Source: Pseudomonadota bacterium (lineage in GTDB: Bacteria > Pseudomonadota > Gammaproteobacteria > Steroidobacterales > Steroidobacteraceae). From it: a stretch of 22,766 nucleotides of DNA. Positions 7,096-15,701 of the stretch are shown one piece after another. The notes beneath the pieces are model-generated. The model saw only the letters and a list, made by a program, of their open reading frames with translations. It searched no databases and was not told the origin of the DNA. The DNA lies in the NCBI GenBank assembly GCA_023423065.1, contig JAFAGC010000068.1:1-22766 (forward strand), given 5' to 3'. The position numbers and the translations under genes were made by a program. Positions within the stretch are counted from its first letter, which is position 1. Every line of letters begins with the position of its first letter.

Positions 7096-9862
7096 TATCC
7101 AGCCACTCCGACAACAAGCGCAGTTCGTCAGCTGTTAGATAACCTTCGTGAGTTCCGCCCTCACGGAACCGGTTGAAGAACCGCGTCGACGCCCTCGCAT
7201 TGCCCGCCTGCATCGGCGGCGGGAGCAACACCGGCACCTGTTCTCCCATGGCGTTCGTAATAAGTCTAACCTGAATCGCGCCATTCACGTCCAGTTCCAG
7301 CTCCGGCCGGCTGTCCAGCACCAGGTGGCGGAACGCGAGTTTCTGCAGTCCGTTGGCGTTGTCCTCGTCGGTCAGCTCGAGCGACGCGGCCGGCAATTGC
7401 ACGAGCGTGGGATCCGCCGGGTTGACGCGCGAATGACAGTACGTGCAGGTCTCGGGATAGATGAGAGTGCCCGTGCCGGTGCCGTCGTCGACACCCGCGG
7501 CGGGACGCGGCACCGACCACAGCGGATGGATGTGTCCGGCGCGGTTGCCGATGGTCGCGTAATGAATCGAGATGCGGCAGGCCGGCGACCACACCGGGAA
7601 GCAGGGAGCGCTCGCCGGGCTAACAGGAACCCGCGAGTAGCTATAGGAGAACGAGGCCGCGAGCGGCGCGTTCTGCATCCAGATCTCGTTGTAGACCACG
7701 TCGGCGCTCGGTGTGATCGACTGCAGGCCGCAGTTGTCGATGGTCGTGTTCGGGTCGATGCACACCGACGCGGCGCGCGAACGGGCGCGCGCCATCGTGT
7801 CGCCGACCTCGGGGGAGATCGTGTTCACCGTTCCCGGGAACGCCGAGCCGGTGGCCGTCGCGCCGGCGTACGCGGAGTTGTACAGGCCCTTGCGGCCGTG
7901 CGCACGCGGGTTCTGCGGATCGCGCACGTGGCAGCCATTGCACTCGAGCAGTTCGCCCGGGCGCAGCGAGAGCGAGACGTCGTGAGAGATGCCGACGCGC
8001 TGCGCGTTGCGATCGAGCAGCGAGAGCTGGAACGCGACGTTGGCCGGAATCTTCATGCGCACGGAGCCGTCCGGTTCGACCGGCGCGTAGCCGAGGATCT
8101 GGCGCATGACGTTCGAACCGCCGAAGGCGGAGTTGTCGGGGTCGCCGTCGTCGAGCGCGTCCGGATCGTCCGGCATCGGAATGATCCGCTCGGCGCGGAC
8201 GAAGCGGATCATGCGATTCGGATACGCGGCGTTCGTGGGATTCGAGAGGTTCGCGATCGTCGATGGGGTGTTGTTGGCGATGCGCGCGTTTTCCACGCCC
8301 ATGAAGTCGTAGACGCTGCGGATCGCGAGCACGCCCGCGCCCTCGGCGGCCAGGTCGCCGTCGATCTCCGGCGGCTGCTTGTCGAGGATGACGGCGGGCA
8401 GCGGCGTGCGCGGCTGCGCGGCCAGCACCTCGGTGACCATCACGCCTTCGACCGGCTGCATCACCGGCAGGATCGTGTTCTGGCCCGGATCGAACATCCA
8501 GATGCTGTAGAGGGGCGGGGCGGTCTGCACGGTCGGATCGGCGAGACGGGCATCGGTGCAGGGCACGATGCGCGTCGGATCCTCGACGTCCAGCAAGCGG
8601 CACTGCGACCAGCTCACGAGGATGCGGTTCGTGCCGTCCCACAAGGGGAAGCCGGATTCGAATCGGCCGCCCGGCGACGGGCCGGGAATGGTGCGCACGT
8701 CGTTGAGCGTCGCGTTCGTCTGCGCGGGGCCGATGCCCGCGACGTTCTCGGTGATGTCGGTGGGAACGCGCTGGCGGTTTTCGACGAAGTTGTTGGCGTC
8801 GACGATGATCAGCTTGCCGCCGAAGTCGACGTTGGTGCGTTCGCGCGCGAGCACCATGAGCCTGCCGTCGCTCATCTCGCGGGCGCGCGTGAACTCGACC
8901 GAACGATCGTTGGCGATCGTCTGGCCGGGGTTGTCCGGATCCGGAATCGTCGCGGGCGTTCCGGTCGCGTGCGACAGCGCGCCGTAGTGCAGTTGCGTGT
9001 CGGTGCCGTCGGGATTCGTGGTGTAGAGGTGCAGTCCGTTGCCGGTGCTGCCGTTCTCCCAGCGCGTGAACAGGATGCGTCCGTTCTGCAGCACCGTCGC
9101 ATCCATGTCGCTCGAGCGGTTAAAGGTGATCTGGTGGACGTCCGTGCCGTCGCCGTTCATCACGTGCAGCACGAAGGCGGACTCGTTGCCGGGCACGGCG
9201 CGCGCCTCGTACTGCGGCCGGCCTTCGTCGAGCAGGATGGCCTTCGACTGGCGCTGGCGCGTCGAGGAGAACACGATGCGGCCGTCCGGTAGATAGGCCG
9301 GGGAGACGTCCTGGCCTTCCTCCGCGATGATGTCGGAAGTGATGACCCGGCGCAGCGTGTCGGTCTCGATGTCGTATTCCCAGATGTTCCAGGTCGGCGG
9401 ATCTTCTTCGTCGTCGAGTTCGTCGAGCGGGCCGCGCATCGCGAAGGCCACCTTGAGGCCGGTGGGCGCGACGGCGAGATCCTTGATGTCGTAGCGGTCT
9501 TCGGCCTCGCCGCCGAATTCCTCGGTGCGCAGCCGCGCGGTGATTTCGACCTCGGGCGATCCCGGCGAGGCGCGGTCGCGCTTCCACAGCGTCGCGGAAA
9601 ATTCCTCGTCCTCGTTGAACGGGCGCAGGCGCGTGACGTTGTCCTGCTCCTCGGGAACGGGGTGGCGGATGTAGAAGATCGGGAAGTCGACCGTGGCCGG
9701 ATCCGGATCCTGGCCGCTCGCGAGACCGACGCCGCCGCCGCCGGGTCCCTGCGTGCAGGCCGCCAGCAACACGGCGAGTCCGACGACGATCGCGCGCGCG
9801 CCCATGTCGAACAGGGCTCGTCCGAGCGTGACCGGGTTCGCGTTTTTCATGTATCGATCCAC
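7046..9862 (-). CDS. HzsA-related beta-propeller diheme cytochrome c lipoprotein
   Basis: From a GTG at 9862 the product has 939 residues. A lipobox (VLLAAC, Cys36) predicts a lipoprotein. The N-terminal half has TolB/PD40-like propeller motifs (YLPDGRIVFSSTRQRQ, LHVMNGDGTDVHQIT, LQNGRILFTRWENG). The C-terminal half carries two c-heme sites, CNGCH (641-645) and CTYCH (806-810). This layout and motifs such as LRPGELLECNGCH and GNRAGHIHPLWS match what databases call HzsA-related, i.e. similar to the middle domain of the hydrazine synthase alpha subunit. This does not imply anammox chemistry. I chose the GTG because GGAGG lies six bases ahead of it; the ATG 12 bp downstream has poorer spacing, and an upstream ATG at 9940 would add an unlikely leader. 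It heads the minus-strand operon and is divergent from another heme protein. The electron donor and acceptor are unknown. Confidence 0.75.
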   Translation of the reverse strand: MDRYMKNANPVTLGRALFDMGARAIVVGLAVLLAACTQGPGGGGVGLASGQDPDPATVDFPIFYIRHPVPEEQDNVTRLRPFNEDEEFSATLWKRDRASPGSPEVEITARLRTEEFGGEAEDRYDIKDLAVAPTGLKVAFAMRGPLDELDDEEDPPTWNIWEYDIETDTLRRVITSDIIAEEGQDVSPAYLPDGRIVFSSTRQRQSKAILLDEGRPQYEARAVPGNESAFVLHVMNGDGTDVHQITFNRSSDMDATVLQNGRILFTRWENGSTGNGLHLYTTNPDGTDTQLHYGALSHATGTPATIPDPDNPGQTIANDRSVEFTRAREMSDGRLMVLARERTNVDFGGKLIIVDANNFVENRQRVPTDITENVAGIGPAQTNATLNDVRTIPGPSPGGRFESGFPLWDGTNRILVSWSQCRLLDVEDPTRIVPCTDARLADPTVQTAPPLYSIWMFDPGQNTILPVMQPVEGVMVTEVLAAQPRTPLPAVILDKQPPEIDGDLAAEGAGVLAIRSVYDFMGVENARIANNTPSTIANLSNPTNAAYPNRMIRFVRAERIIPMPDDPDALDDGDPDNSAFGGSNVMRQILGYAPVEPDGSVRMKIPANVAFQLSLLDRNAQRVGISHDVSLSLRPGELLECNGCHVRDPQNPRAHGRKGLYNSAYAGATATGSAFPGTVNTISPEVGDTMARARSRAASVCIDPNTTIDNCGLQSITPSADVVYNEIWMQNAPLAASFSYSYSRVPVSPASAPCFPVWSPACRISIHYATIGNRAGHIHPLWSVPRPAAGVDDGTGTGTLIYPETCTYCHSRVNPADPTLVQLPAASLELTDEDNANGLQKLAFRHLVLDSRPELELDVNGAIQVRLITNAMGEQVPVLLPPPMQAGNARASTRFFNRFREGGTHEGYLTADELRLLSEWLDIGAQYYNDPFRPTPQN

Positions 9863-10168
9863 TGCCGTCCTCCAGCTGCACAGGCATGTGCGCTGCCGCA
9901 CGTGCATGTGACGTAATGCGATCATCCCGCGTGCGCTCACGGCGATCTGCCGACGACGTCACAGCAGCCGTTCCGCCAACGCGGTTCTCTTGTCGATCCT
10001 TGTAGTTAGAGACCAGGGGCGTTCGCCGCCGTGACGCGGTTCGCAGTCCTCGGGTCCAAGACTACTTGGAACAAGTGATTATTGTGCCTGTCGCCGCTTG
10101 GAGACGTACACAAGCTGAGACAAACAAGGTGGCCGGCGGGCGAGGCGATACTGCACCCGTCAAATGGG
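9863..10168. promoter_or_regulatory. Divergent intergenic region between the two heme-protein blocks
   Basis: About 306 bp separate the starts of the minus-strand and plus-strand blocks, so promoters for both must lie here or in the flanking codons. I see no confident -35/-10 pair on either strand and no sigma-54 type site. A 13-bp inverted repeat ACTTGGAACAAGT sits at 10064-10076 next to an AT-rich patch (GATTATTG), the least GC-rich part of the gap, and is the best operator candidate. The rest shows nothing I can name. Confidence 0.4.
10064..10076. repeat. 13-bp inverted repeat, candidate operator
   Basis: ACTTG-GAA-CAAGT is an exact 5-bp dyad with a 3-bp centre, about 90-110 bp before the plus-strand cytochrome start candidates. 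Dyads of this length can arise by chance in a window this size; its position between divergent transcription units and next to an AT-rich patch is the reason to list it. Confidence 0.3.
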
Positions 10169-11365
10169 ATGTGGATGACACAAATGGATAACCAACAGGT
10201 CTCGAAACTGAAGGTCTTCGGTCTTGCCTGCGTGCTCGGATGCCTGGCGACCGCGGCGTCCGCGAACGACCGCGACAAGGCCAAGCGCATCCACGACCGC
10301 ATCGCGGGCGTGCCGCCGTCGGAGGAAACCCTCGACGCGATGGAAACGCTCGTGGCCAACGGCCAGGCGCTGCAGGCCGCGACGCAGTACGCCGTCGAGA
10401 ATCCTTCGTTCTACAACGTCACCCTCAAGAACATGGCGGTGCCGTGGACGAACCGCGACCAGACGGTCTTCGCCCCATTGAATGACTACGTCGCGACCTA
10501 CATCGGCATGGTGCGCGACGACGTCGACTTCAGCACGGCGCTGTCGGCCGACCTCACCTACGTGGTCCGCAACGTCACGCCGGCCGCCTCGGCGACCAGC
10601 AACGCGCACTACGAGGCCGCCGAGAACAACGCGGCGAACCTCAAGGATCTGCTCGAGCCCGTCGCCCAGTCGTCGGTGCTCGGCATCCCGGCTTCCGCGA
10701 CCGCGGGCTTCATCACCTCGCGCGCCTCGTCCGAAGCGTTCTTCGTCGACGGCACCAACCGCGCGATGTTCCGCTTCACGCTGATGAATCATCTGTGCCG
10801 CGACATGGAGCAGGTGCTCGACACCTCGTTGCCGCCGGATCGCATCCGCCAGGACGTGAGCCGCAGCCCGGGTGGAGACAGCCGCATCTTCCTGAACAAC
10901 TGCATCGGCTGTCACAACGGCATGGATCCGCTCGCGCAGGCGTTCGCGCATTACGACTTCGACAACGGCAACGCCGACGCGCCGGGCACGATGCGCCTGG
11001 TCTACGACCCGTCCGCCGTGCATCCCAAGTACTTCAACAATGCCACCAACTTCGCGCCGGGCTTCGTGACGCCCGACGACGCGTGGGAGAACCGCTGGCG
11101 CAAGGGCCAGAACTCCGTGCTCGGCTGGAACAACGCGCTGCCCGGTTCGGGTACGGGCGCGAAGTCGATGGGGCAGGAGCTCGCGGCCAGCGCGGCCTTC
11201 GCGCAGTGCCAGGTGGAGAAGGTCTTCAAGACGGTGTGCCTGCGCGCGCCCGGCAACGCGGCCGACCGCGCCGAGGTGTCCGCGATGACCACCCGATTCA
11301 GGAACAACCAGTACCGGCTGAAACAGGTCTTCGCCGAGGCCGCCGTGTACTGCATGGGCGATTGA
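10169..11365 (+). CDS. Exported monoheme cytochrome-like protein (DUF1592/DUF1588-like C-terminus)
   Basis: The product, 398 residues from the ATG at 10169, has a signal peptide (SKLKVFGLACVLGCLATAASA). A single c-heme site CIGCH lies at residues 245-249 in the context NNCIGCHNGMDPLAQAFAHYDF. That context, and the C-terminal GQELAASAAFAQCQVEKVFKTVCLRAP, recall the DUF1588/DUF1585 region of planctomycete- and myxobacterial-type cytochromes, though here it is a shorter stand-alone protein. Cys pairs in the last 50 residues may form disulfides. ATGs at 10169, 10175 and 10184 are all possible and none has a good ribosome-binding site; the last fits the signal peptide equally well. It leads a three-gene set with the LamG-type heme lipoprotein (13-bp gap) and the DUF1501-like protein. 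Redox role is likely; substrate unknown. Confidence 0.65.
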   Translation: MWMTQMDNQQVSKLKVFGLACVLGCLATAASANDRDKAKRIHDRIAGVPPSEETLDAMETLVANGQALQAATQYAVENPSFYNVTLKNMAVPWTNRDQTVFAPLNDYVATYIGMVRDDVDFSTALSADLTYVVRNVTPAASATSNAHYEAAENNAANLKDLLEPVAQSSVLGIPASATAGFITSRASSEAFFVDGTNRAMFRFTLMNHLCRDMEQVLDTSLPPDRIRQDVSRSPGGDSRIFLNNCIGCHNGMDPLAQAFAHYDFDNGNADAPGTMRLVYDPSAVHPKYFNNATNFAPGFVTPDDAWENRWRKGQNSVLGWNNALPGSGTGAKSMGQELAASAAFAQCQVEKVFKTVCLRAPGNAADRAEVSAMTTRFRNNQYRLKQVFAEAAVYCMGD

Positions 11366-11378
11366 GGGAGCACCAAGA

Positions 11379-13907
11379 ATGAACGCTCAAAACAAACTCA
11401 TGCGCTGGTTCGCGGCCGCCGCCGCGGTGGCGGTGCTCGCCGGCTGCTCGAGCGGTGGTGCGCCCACGGTCGAAAACCCGGTGACGCAGGCGCCGCCGGT
11501 GACCGACTACGTCGGACCCGCCGCGCAGAACGCGGACGTGCAGTCCTTCCGCATCAATCTCTGGGAGAACATCAAGGGCAACAACCGTTGCGGCTCGTGC
11601 CACAACGCGAATGGCCAGACGCCGATGTTCGCCCGCAACGACAACGTGAACCTCGCGTACGAGGCCGCCAACACGGTCGCGAACCTGCAGCAGCCGGACC
11701 AGTCGCGTCTCGTGACGAAGGTCGGCAGCGGTCACAACTGCTGGCTGGCTTCCGCCTCGGCCTGCGCCGATCTCATGACGGTGTGGATCCGCAACTGGGC
11801 GGGCGCGACCGCGAACGGCGGCACGGAGATCGAGCTCGTTCCGCCCGTCATCCGCGAAGTCGGCGGCAGCCGCAACTTCCCGGCGGACTCGAGCGCCTTC
11901 GGCTCGTCGGCGCTGTACGCGCTCGTGCGCAATACCGCGACGGCCAACTGCTCGCGCTGCCATTCCTCGGCCGCCGCGATCCAGCAGCAGCCGCTGTTCG
12001 CGGACGCGGACGTGGATGCGGCCTACGCCGCGATTCGCTCGAAGATCAATCTCGACAACCCGGCCCAGTCGCGCCTCGTCGTGCGCCTGGCCGACGAGAA
12101 CCACAACTGCTGGGGCAACTGCTCCGACAACGCGACCACGATGCTGAACGCGATCCAGGCGTTCGCGAACGGGATCCCGATCACGAACGTCGATCCGCAG
12201 CTGCTCATCTCCAAGGGCCTCTCCTTGTATGACGGCACGGTGGCCGCCGGCGGCAACCGCTACGAGTCGGCGACGATCGCCAAGTACGAGTTCAAGACCG
12301 GCATGGGCAACACCGTGTACGACACCAGCGGTGTCGAGCCCTCGCTGAACCTCACGCTGTCCGGCGACCATTCGTGGGTCGGCGGCTGGGGCGTCGTCTT
12401 CAGGCCCGGCGGCAAGGCGCAGGGCACCGCGTCGGCTTCGAAGAAGCTCTCCGACATGATCAAGTCGACGGGCGAGTTCTCCATCGAGGTGTGGGCCAAC
12501 AACGCCAACGTCGCGCAGGAAGACGCGTTCCTCGTCTCCTATTCGGCGGGCAACAACGCGCGCAACTTCACGCTCGCGCAGCGCATGTACCAGTACGAGG
12601 CGTACACGCGCAGCAGCGAAACGAGCGCGAACGGCAATCCCGTCCTGCTCACCAACGCCAACGACCAGGACGCGCAGGCGGCCCTGCAGCACATCGTGCT
12701 CACCTACAGCCCGGTCGAAGGCCGGCGGCTGTACGTGAACGGTGAATTCACCGGCGACGCCGATGCGCAAGGCGGCGGCAGTCTCGCCGAGTGGGACGAC
12801 ACGTTCGCGCTGGTGCTCGGCAACGAGACCTCGACGAACCGCCAGTGGGAAGGCGTGATGCGCATGGTCGCCATCCACAACCGCACGCTCACGCAGGCGC
12901 AGATCCAGCAGAACTTCGAAGCCGGCGTCGGCGAGAAGTACTTCATGCTGTTCAGCATCGGCCACCTGCTGCCGAACGAGCCGCAGGCGTACATCATGCT
13001 CGAGGCCAGCCAGCTCGACAGCTACGGCCTGCAGTTCACCAAGCCGACGTTCATCAGCCTGGATCCGAACTTCACGCCGTCCGACCTGCCGATCGCGGGC
13101 ATCCGCATCGGCGTGAACGGCTCGGAGCTGCACTCGGGCCAGGCGTATGTCCCGCTCGACACGACCGTGGGCGGCACCACCTACACCGCCGCCACCGGCC
13201 AGCAGCTTTCGCAGGTGGGCACCGTGGCCCCGATCGACACGACCGTCGCCAACGACGTGTACTTCCTGTCGTTCGAGCGCATCGGCGCGCTGAGCTACAC
13301 GCCGCCCGATCCGCCGGCGCCGACGCCGGCCGTGCCGGCCGATCTGCCGCCGGAATCCGAAGTCGGCCTGCGCACGTTCGACGAGATCAACGCGACGCTG
13401 TCGCAGATCACGGGTGTGCCGCAGACCAACCAGCGGGTGCGCGACACCTACGCGCTGGTCAAGCAGGCGCTGCCGGCCATCGAGAAGTTCGGGACCTTCG
13501 GACCCTCGCAGCAGACCGCGCTCGCGCAGCTCGCGATGCAGTACTGCAACGTGATGGTCGACGACGCCACGCTGCGTTCGCGGTTCTACGGCTCGCTCGA
13601 CGGCAGCGGAACGGGCACGGCGGTGTTCGGCACCTCGGGTGCGCCTAACAACGCGAACCGCGAGGCCCTGGTCACGGCGATCGTCGACAAGACGGTCGGC
13701 GCGGGCCTCGCCTTCGAGATCACCGAGACGGACATCCGCAACGAACTGTTGAACGGCGTGACCGACCCGGACACGAGCTACGTCACCCCGGGTCTCGTCA
13801 ACCGCCTGGTCGCGGGCCCCTCGGGCTCCGCTTCGAATGGCGGTCGCACGGTCATGAAAGCGGCTTGCGGAGCAGTGCTCGGCAGCGGCGCGTTGCTGAT
13901 TCAGTAG
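11379..13907 (+). CDS. Diheme cytochrome lipoprotein with LamG-like domain
   Basis: An 842-residue lipoprotein (lipobox AVLAGC near residue 23). Two homologous modules follow: CGSCH at 71-75 with HNCW at 119-122, then CSRCH at 191-195 with HNCW at 242-245. Each couples a c-heme site with a conserved downstream His and the phrase QSRLV, indicating an internal duplication. Residues of about 290-520 look like a concanavalin/LamG jelly roll (GEFSIEVWANN, LQHIVLTYSPVEGRRLYVNGEF, FALVLGNETSTNRQWEGVMRMVAIHNRTLT), a fold that often binds carbohydrate or protein ligands at the cell surface. A linker rich in Pro/Ala at about 645-665 precedes a C-terminal helical domain. GGGAG nine bases upstream supports the start. 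The neighbours suggest a surface electron-transfer or ligand-capturing complex. I know of no characterised protein with this exact layout. Confidence 0.72.
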   Translation: MNAQNKLMRWFAAAAAVAVLAGCSSGGAPTVENPVTQAPPVTDYVGPAAQNADVQSFRINLWENIKGNNRCGSCHNANGQTPMFARNDNVNLAYEAANTVANLQQPDQSRLVTKVGSGHNCWLASASACADLMTVWIRNWAGATANGGTEIELVPPVIREVGGSRNFPADSSAFGSSALYALVRNTATANCSRCHSSAAAIQQQPLFADADVDAAYAAIRSKINLDNPAQSRLVVRLADENHNCWGNCSDNATTMLNAIQAFANGIPITNVDPQLLISKGLSLYDGTVAAGGNRYESATIAKYEFKTGMGNTVYDTSGVEPSLNLTLSGDHSWVGGWGVVFRPGGKAQGTASASKKLSDMIKSTGEFSIEVWANNANVAQEDAFLVSYSAGNNARNFTLAQRMYQYEAYTRSSETSANGNPVLLTNANDQDAQAALQHIVLTYSPVEGRRLYVNGEFTGDADAQGGGSLAEWDDTFALVLGNETSTNRQWEGVMRMVAIHNRTLTQAQIQQNFEAGVGEKYFMLFSIGHLLPNEPQAYIMLEASQLDSYGLQFTKPTFISLDPNFTPSDLPIAGIRIGVNGSELHSGQAYVPLDTTVGGTTYTAATGQQLSQVGTVAPIDTTVANDVYFLSFERIGALSYTPPDPPAPTPAVPADLPPESEVGLRTFDEINATLSQITGVPQTNQRVRDTYALVKQALPAIEKFGTFGPSQQTALAQLAMQYCNVMVDDATLRSRFYGSLDGSGTGTAVFGTSGAPNNANREALVTAIVDKTVGAGLAFEITETDIRNELLNGVTDPDTSYVTPGLVNRLVAGPSGSASNGGRTVMKAACGAVLGSGALLIQ

Positions 13908-13917
13908 GGAGAAGAGC

Positions 13918-15540
13918 ATGTACATCCTCAAGAAGAGCCCGCGCACCCTGGGTCTCGACGAGCCGATCCGGCACGAGAGCCACAAGCGTCCCGTCTCGCG
14001 GCGAGACTTCATCGCGCAGGGTTTCACGACCGGTCCCGCGATCGTCGCCGGCGGCGCACTGCTGAGCGCGCTGTACGGACGTCGCGCGCATGCCGCCATG
14101 AGCCCGCCGCTCGAGGACTTCGCGGCCAACATCTGCAACATCTCTGCAGGTGCGGGCAAGGTGCCGTTCATCGCCTTCGATCTCGCCGGCGGTGCGAACC
14201 TGCACGGCTCGGAAATGCTGATCGGCCAGGCGGGCCGGCCCGAGAACTTCCTCTCGACGCAGGGGTACGCCACGCTCGGCCTGCCGGGCAACATGACGCC
14301 CAATTCCCCGGGAGCCGTCGCGGGCACGAATCTCGTCAACAACGAGTTCGGCGCGCTGTGGCACTCCGACGGCGCGATCCTGCGCGGCATGCTCGCGTCC
14401 ACGCAGCCGGCGACGCGCGCGAACACGAACGGCTTCGGAATCGCCGCGCGTTCGGAGAACGACACGGGCAACAATCCTCACAACCCGATGTACGGCATCA
14501 ACCGCATCGGCGCGGACGGCGAGCTGCTCACGCTGATCGGTTCGCAGAACTCGGATTCGGGCGGCAACTCGATGGCGCCCGCCGCGCTGATCAATCCCGC
14601 CGTGCGTCCCACGAAGGTGGATCGCGCGAGCGACGTGACGGGCCTCGTCGACACCGGCGAGCTCAGTAGTTTGCTGCCGGGAACCAACCCGGGCGAGACC
14701 TCCGCCGATGCCATCGCGGTGCTCGAGTCGATGACGCGCCTCGGCCATCGCAAGACCGATCTCGCCAATACCAAGCTCTCGAGCGCCGACGAGGCCGCGC
14801 TGCGCCAGCTCGTCAAGTGCGGCTACGTGAAGTCCACCTACCTGGCAGACCGCTTCCGTTCGCCGGCCGCGCTCAACCCGGATCTCGATCCGGAGATCGT
14901 CGGCGCGGGCGGCATCTTCACGCAGGCCGAATACAACGGCGACAACGAATTCCGCAAGACCGCGGCCGTCATGAAGATGGTCATCAACGGTTACGCGGGC
15001 GCCGGCACGATCACGATGGGCGGCTACGACTACCACGGCCAGGGCCGCAACACCGGCGAGACGCGCAACTTCCGCGCGGGCCGCTGCATCGGCGCCTGCC
15101 TCGAGTACGCGCGCCGCCGCAACAAGCCGCTCATGATCTACATCTTCAGCGACGGTTCGCTGTCGGCCAACGGCGTGGTGAACAACAGCACCGAGGGACG
15201 CGGCAAGCTCGACTGGGCGAGCGACAACCAGTCGACCGCCGCGTCGCTGTGCCTCGTGTACCGGCCGCTCGGACGCGTCGCGTTCCGCGATCCCAACCGG
15301 ATGCAGATCGGCTCGATGAGCGCCGCGGGCGCGGTGATGACCAACTCGAGTCCGGCCGCCAACGCGGTCAACCTGCTGGTCGAAACCGTGTTGCTCAACT
15401 ACATGGCGCTGCACGGCGAAGAGGCGATGTTCGATCAGCCCGCCTACTTCCCGCGCCACGGCCTGGGCAACGTCGCAGCTCGCGACGCGCTGACGATCCT
15501 GGCGCCCGTGTGCAACGGCACGATCAGCAGCCCCGTGTGA
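13918..15540 (+). CDS. Tat-exported DUF1501-like protein
   Basis: The 540-residue product begins with a twin-arginine signal: SRRDFIAQGF at residues 27-36, then a hydrophobic stretch ending near the RRAHA cleavage region at about 60. Tat export implies folding, or cofactor or metal binding, in the cytoplasm. The body has an alkaline-phosphatase-like/DUF1501 flavour (VPFIAFDLAGGANLHGSEML, GGYDYHGQGRNTGETRNFRAG, PLMIYIFSDGSLSANG), with several conserved His/Asp that could bind metal. DUF1501 and the related DUF1552 proteins commonly pair with DUF1588/1592-type cytochromes in planctomycetes and myxobacteria, and the same pairing occurs here with the gene 10 bp upstream. GGAG precedes the ATG. 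The similarity to DUF1501 is from motif memory and is distant; no enzyme activity can be assigned. Confidence 0.55.
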   Translation: MYILKKSPRTLGLDEPIRHESHKRPVSRRDFIAQGFTTGPAIVAGGALLSALYGRRAHAAMSPPLEDFAANICNISAGAGKVPFIAFDLAGGANLHGSEMLIGQAGRPENFLSTQGYATLGLPGNMTPNSPGAVAGTNLVNNEFGALWHSDGAILRGMLASTQPATRANTNGFGIAARSENDTGNNPHNPMYGINRIGADGELLTLIGSQNSDSGGNSMAPAALINPAVRPTKVDRASDVTGLVDTGELSSLLPGTNPGETSADAIAVLESMTRLGHRKTDLANTKLSSADEAALRQLVKCGYVKSTYLADRFRSPAALNPDLDPEIVGAGGIFTQAEYNGDNEFRKTAAVMKMVINGYAGAGTITMGGYDYHGQGRNTGETRNFRAGRCIGACLEYARRRNKPLMIYIFSDGSLSANGVVNNSTEGRGKLDWASDNQSTAASLCLVYRPLGRVAFRDPNRMQIGSMSAAGAVMTNSSPAANAVNLLVETVLLNYMALHGEEAMFDQPAYFPRHGLGNVAARDALTILAPVCNGTISSPV

Positions 15541-15553
15541 CGCGCCGCCGAAG

Positions 15554-15607
15554 CCACTCTTCAATAAATACTCATGGACGCCGTCGCCTCGACGGCGTGA
15601 AGAGTGG
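15554..15607 (+). repeat. 10-bp inverted repeat enclosing the first hairpin of copy 1
   Basis: CCACTCTTCA (15554-15563) is the exact reverse complement of TGAAGAGTGG (15598-15607). The same TGAAGAGTGG also occurs in copy 2 (15724-15733), so the single upstream arm could pair with either copy. Pairing with copy 1 would take the last T of the first hairpin and the first two G of the GNRA stem. There is no second upstream arm in front of copy 2. Confidence 0.55.
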
Positions 15608-15626
15608 GCCGTGAGGCCCCGAAAAG
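15576..15626 (+). ncRNA. Structured RNA-like element, copy 1
   Basis: Two adjacent hairpins are visible. The first has a 9-bp stem, ACGCCGTCG with CGACGGCGT, and a 3-base loop (15578-15598). The second has a 5-bp stem closed by the GNRA loop GTGA (GGGCC-GTGA-GGCCC, 15606-15619), followed by CGAAAAG. The same 51 bases recur 126 bp downstream with 45 identities and no gaps. The GNRA loop reads correctly only on the plus strand, so RNA, if made, comes from that strand. It could be a cis-regulatory element of the downstream operon, a processed 3' UTR or a small RNA. Confidence 0.5.
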
Positions 15627-15701
15627 TCGGCAAGCGGCGACAGCGGCCGAGGGTCGCGGTCGGGGTCACCAAACGTGACGAAGGTCTTACAACGCATTCA
15701 C

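Noticed and set aside
7148..9292. A 714-codon open frame on the plus strand opposite the HzsA-related gene.
   Set aside because: Arg/His/Val-rich product with no recognisable domain or signal; a mirror of the real gene.
7046..9862. True hydrazine synthase, implying anammox metabolism.
   Set aside because: Other hydrazine synthase subunits and anammox genes are absent, and HzsA-related proteins occur in ordinary heterotrophs.
7600..9862. Other GAT-containing stretches such as YAGAT in the HzsA-related protein as ApbE targets.
   Set aside because: They lack the acidic residue and Gly of the motif; short G-A-T strings are common in Ala/Gly-rich proteins.
11298..14474. A very long open frame on the minus strand, antisense to the heme genes.
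   Set aside because: High-GC codon bias opens the antisense frame. Its product is Arg/Val/Gly/His-rich without domains, and the plus-strand genes have signals, heme motifs and ribosome-binding sites.
15554..15626. Intrinsic terminator after the DUF1501-like gene.
   Set aside because: Stable hairpins are present but no T-run follows on either strand.
13852..15672. A 606-codon minus-strand frame covering the DUF1501-like gene and the structured elements.
   Set aside because: Same composition bias and no motifs; the plus-strand gene has a Tat signal and a good ribosome-binding site.
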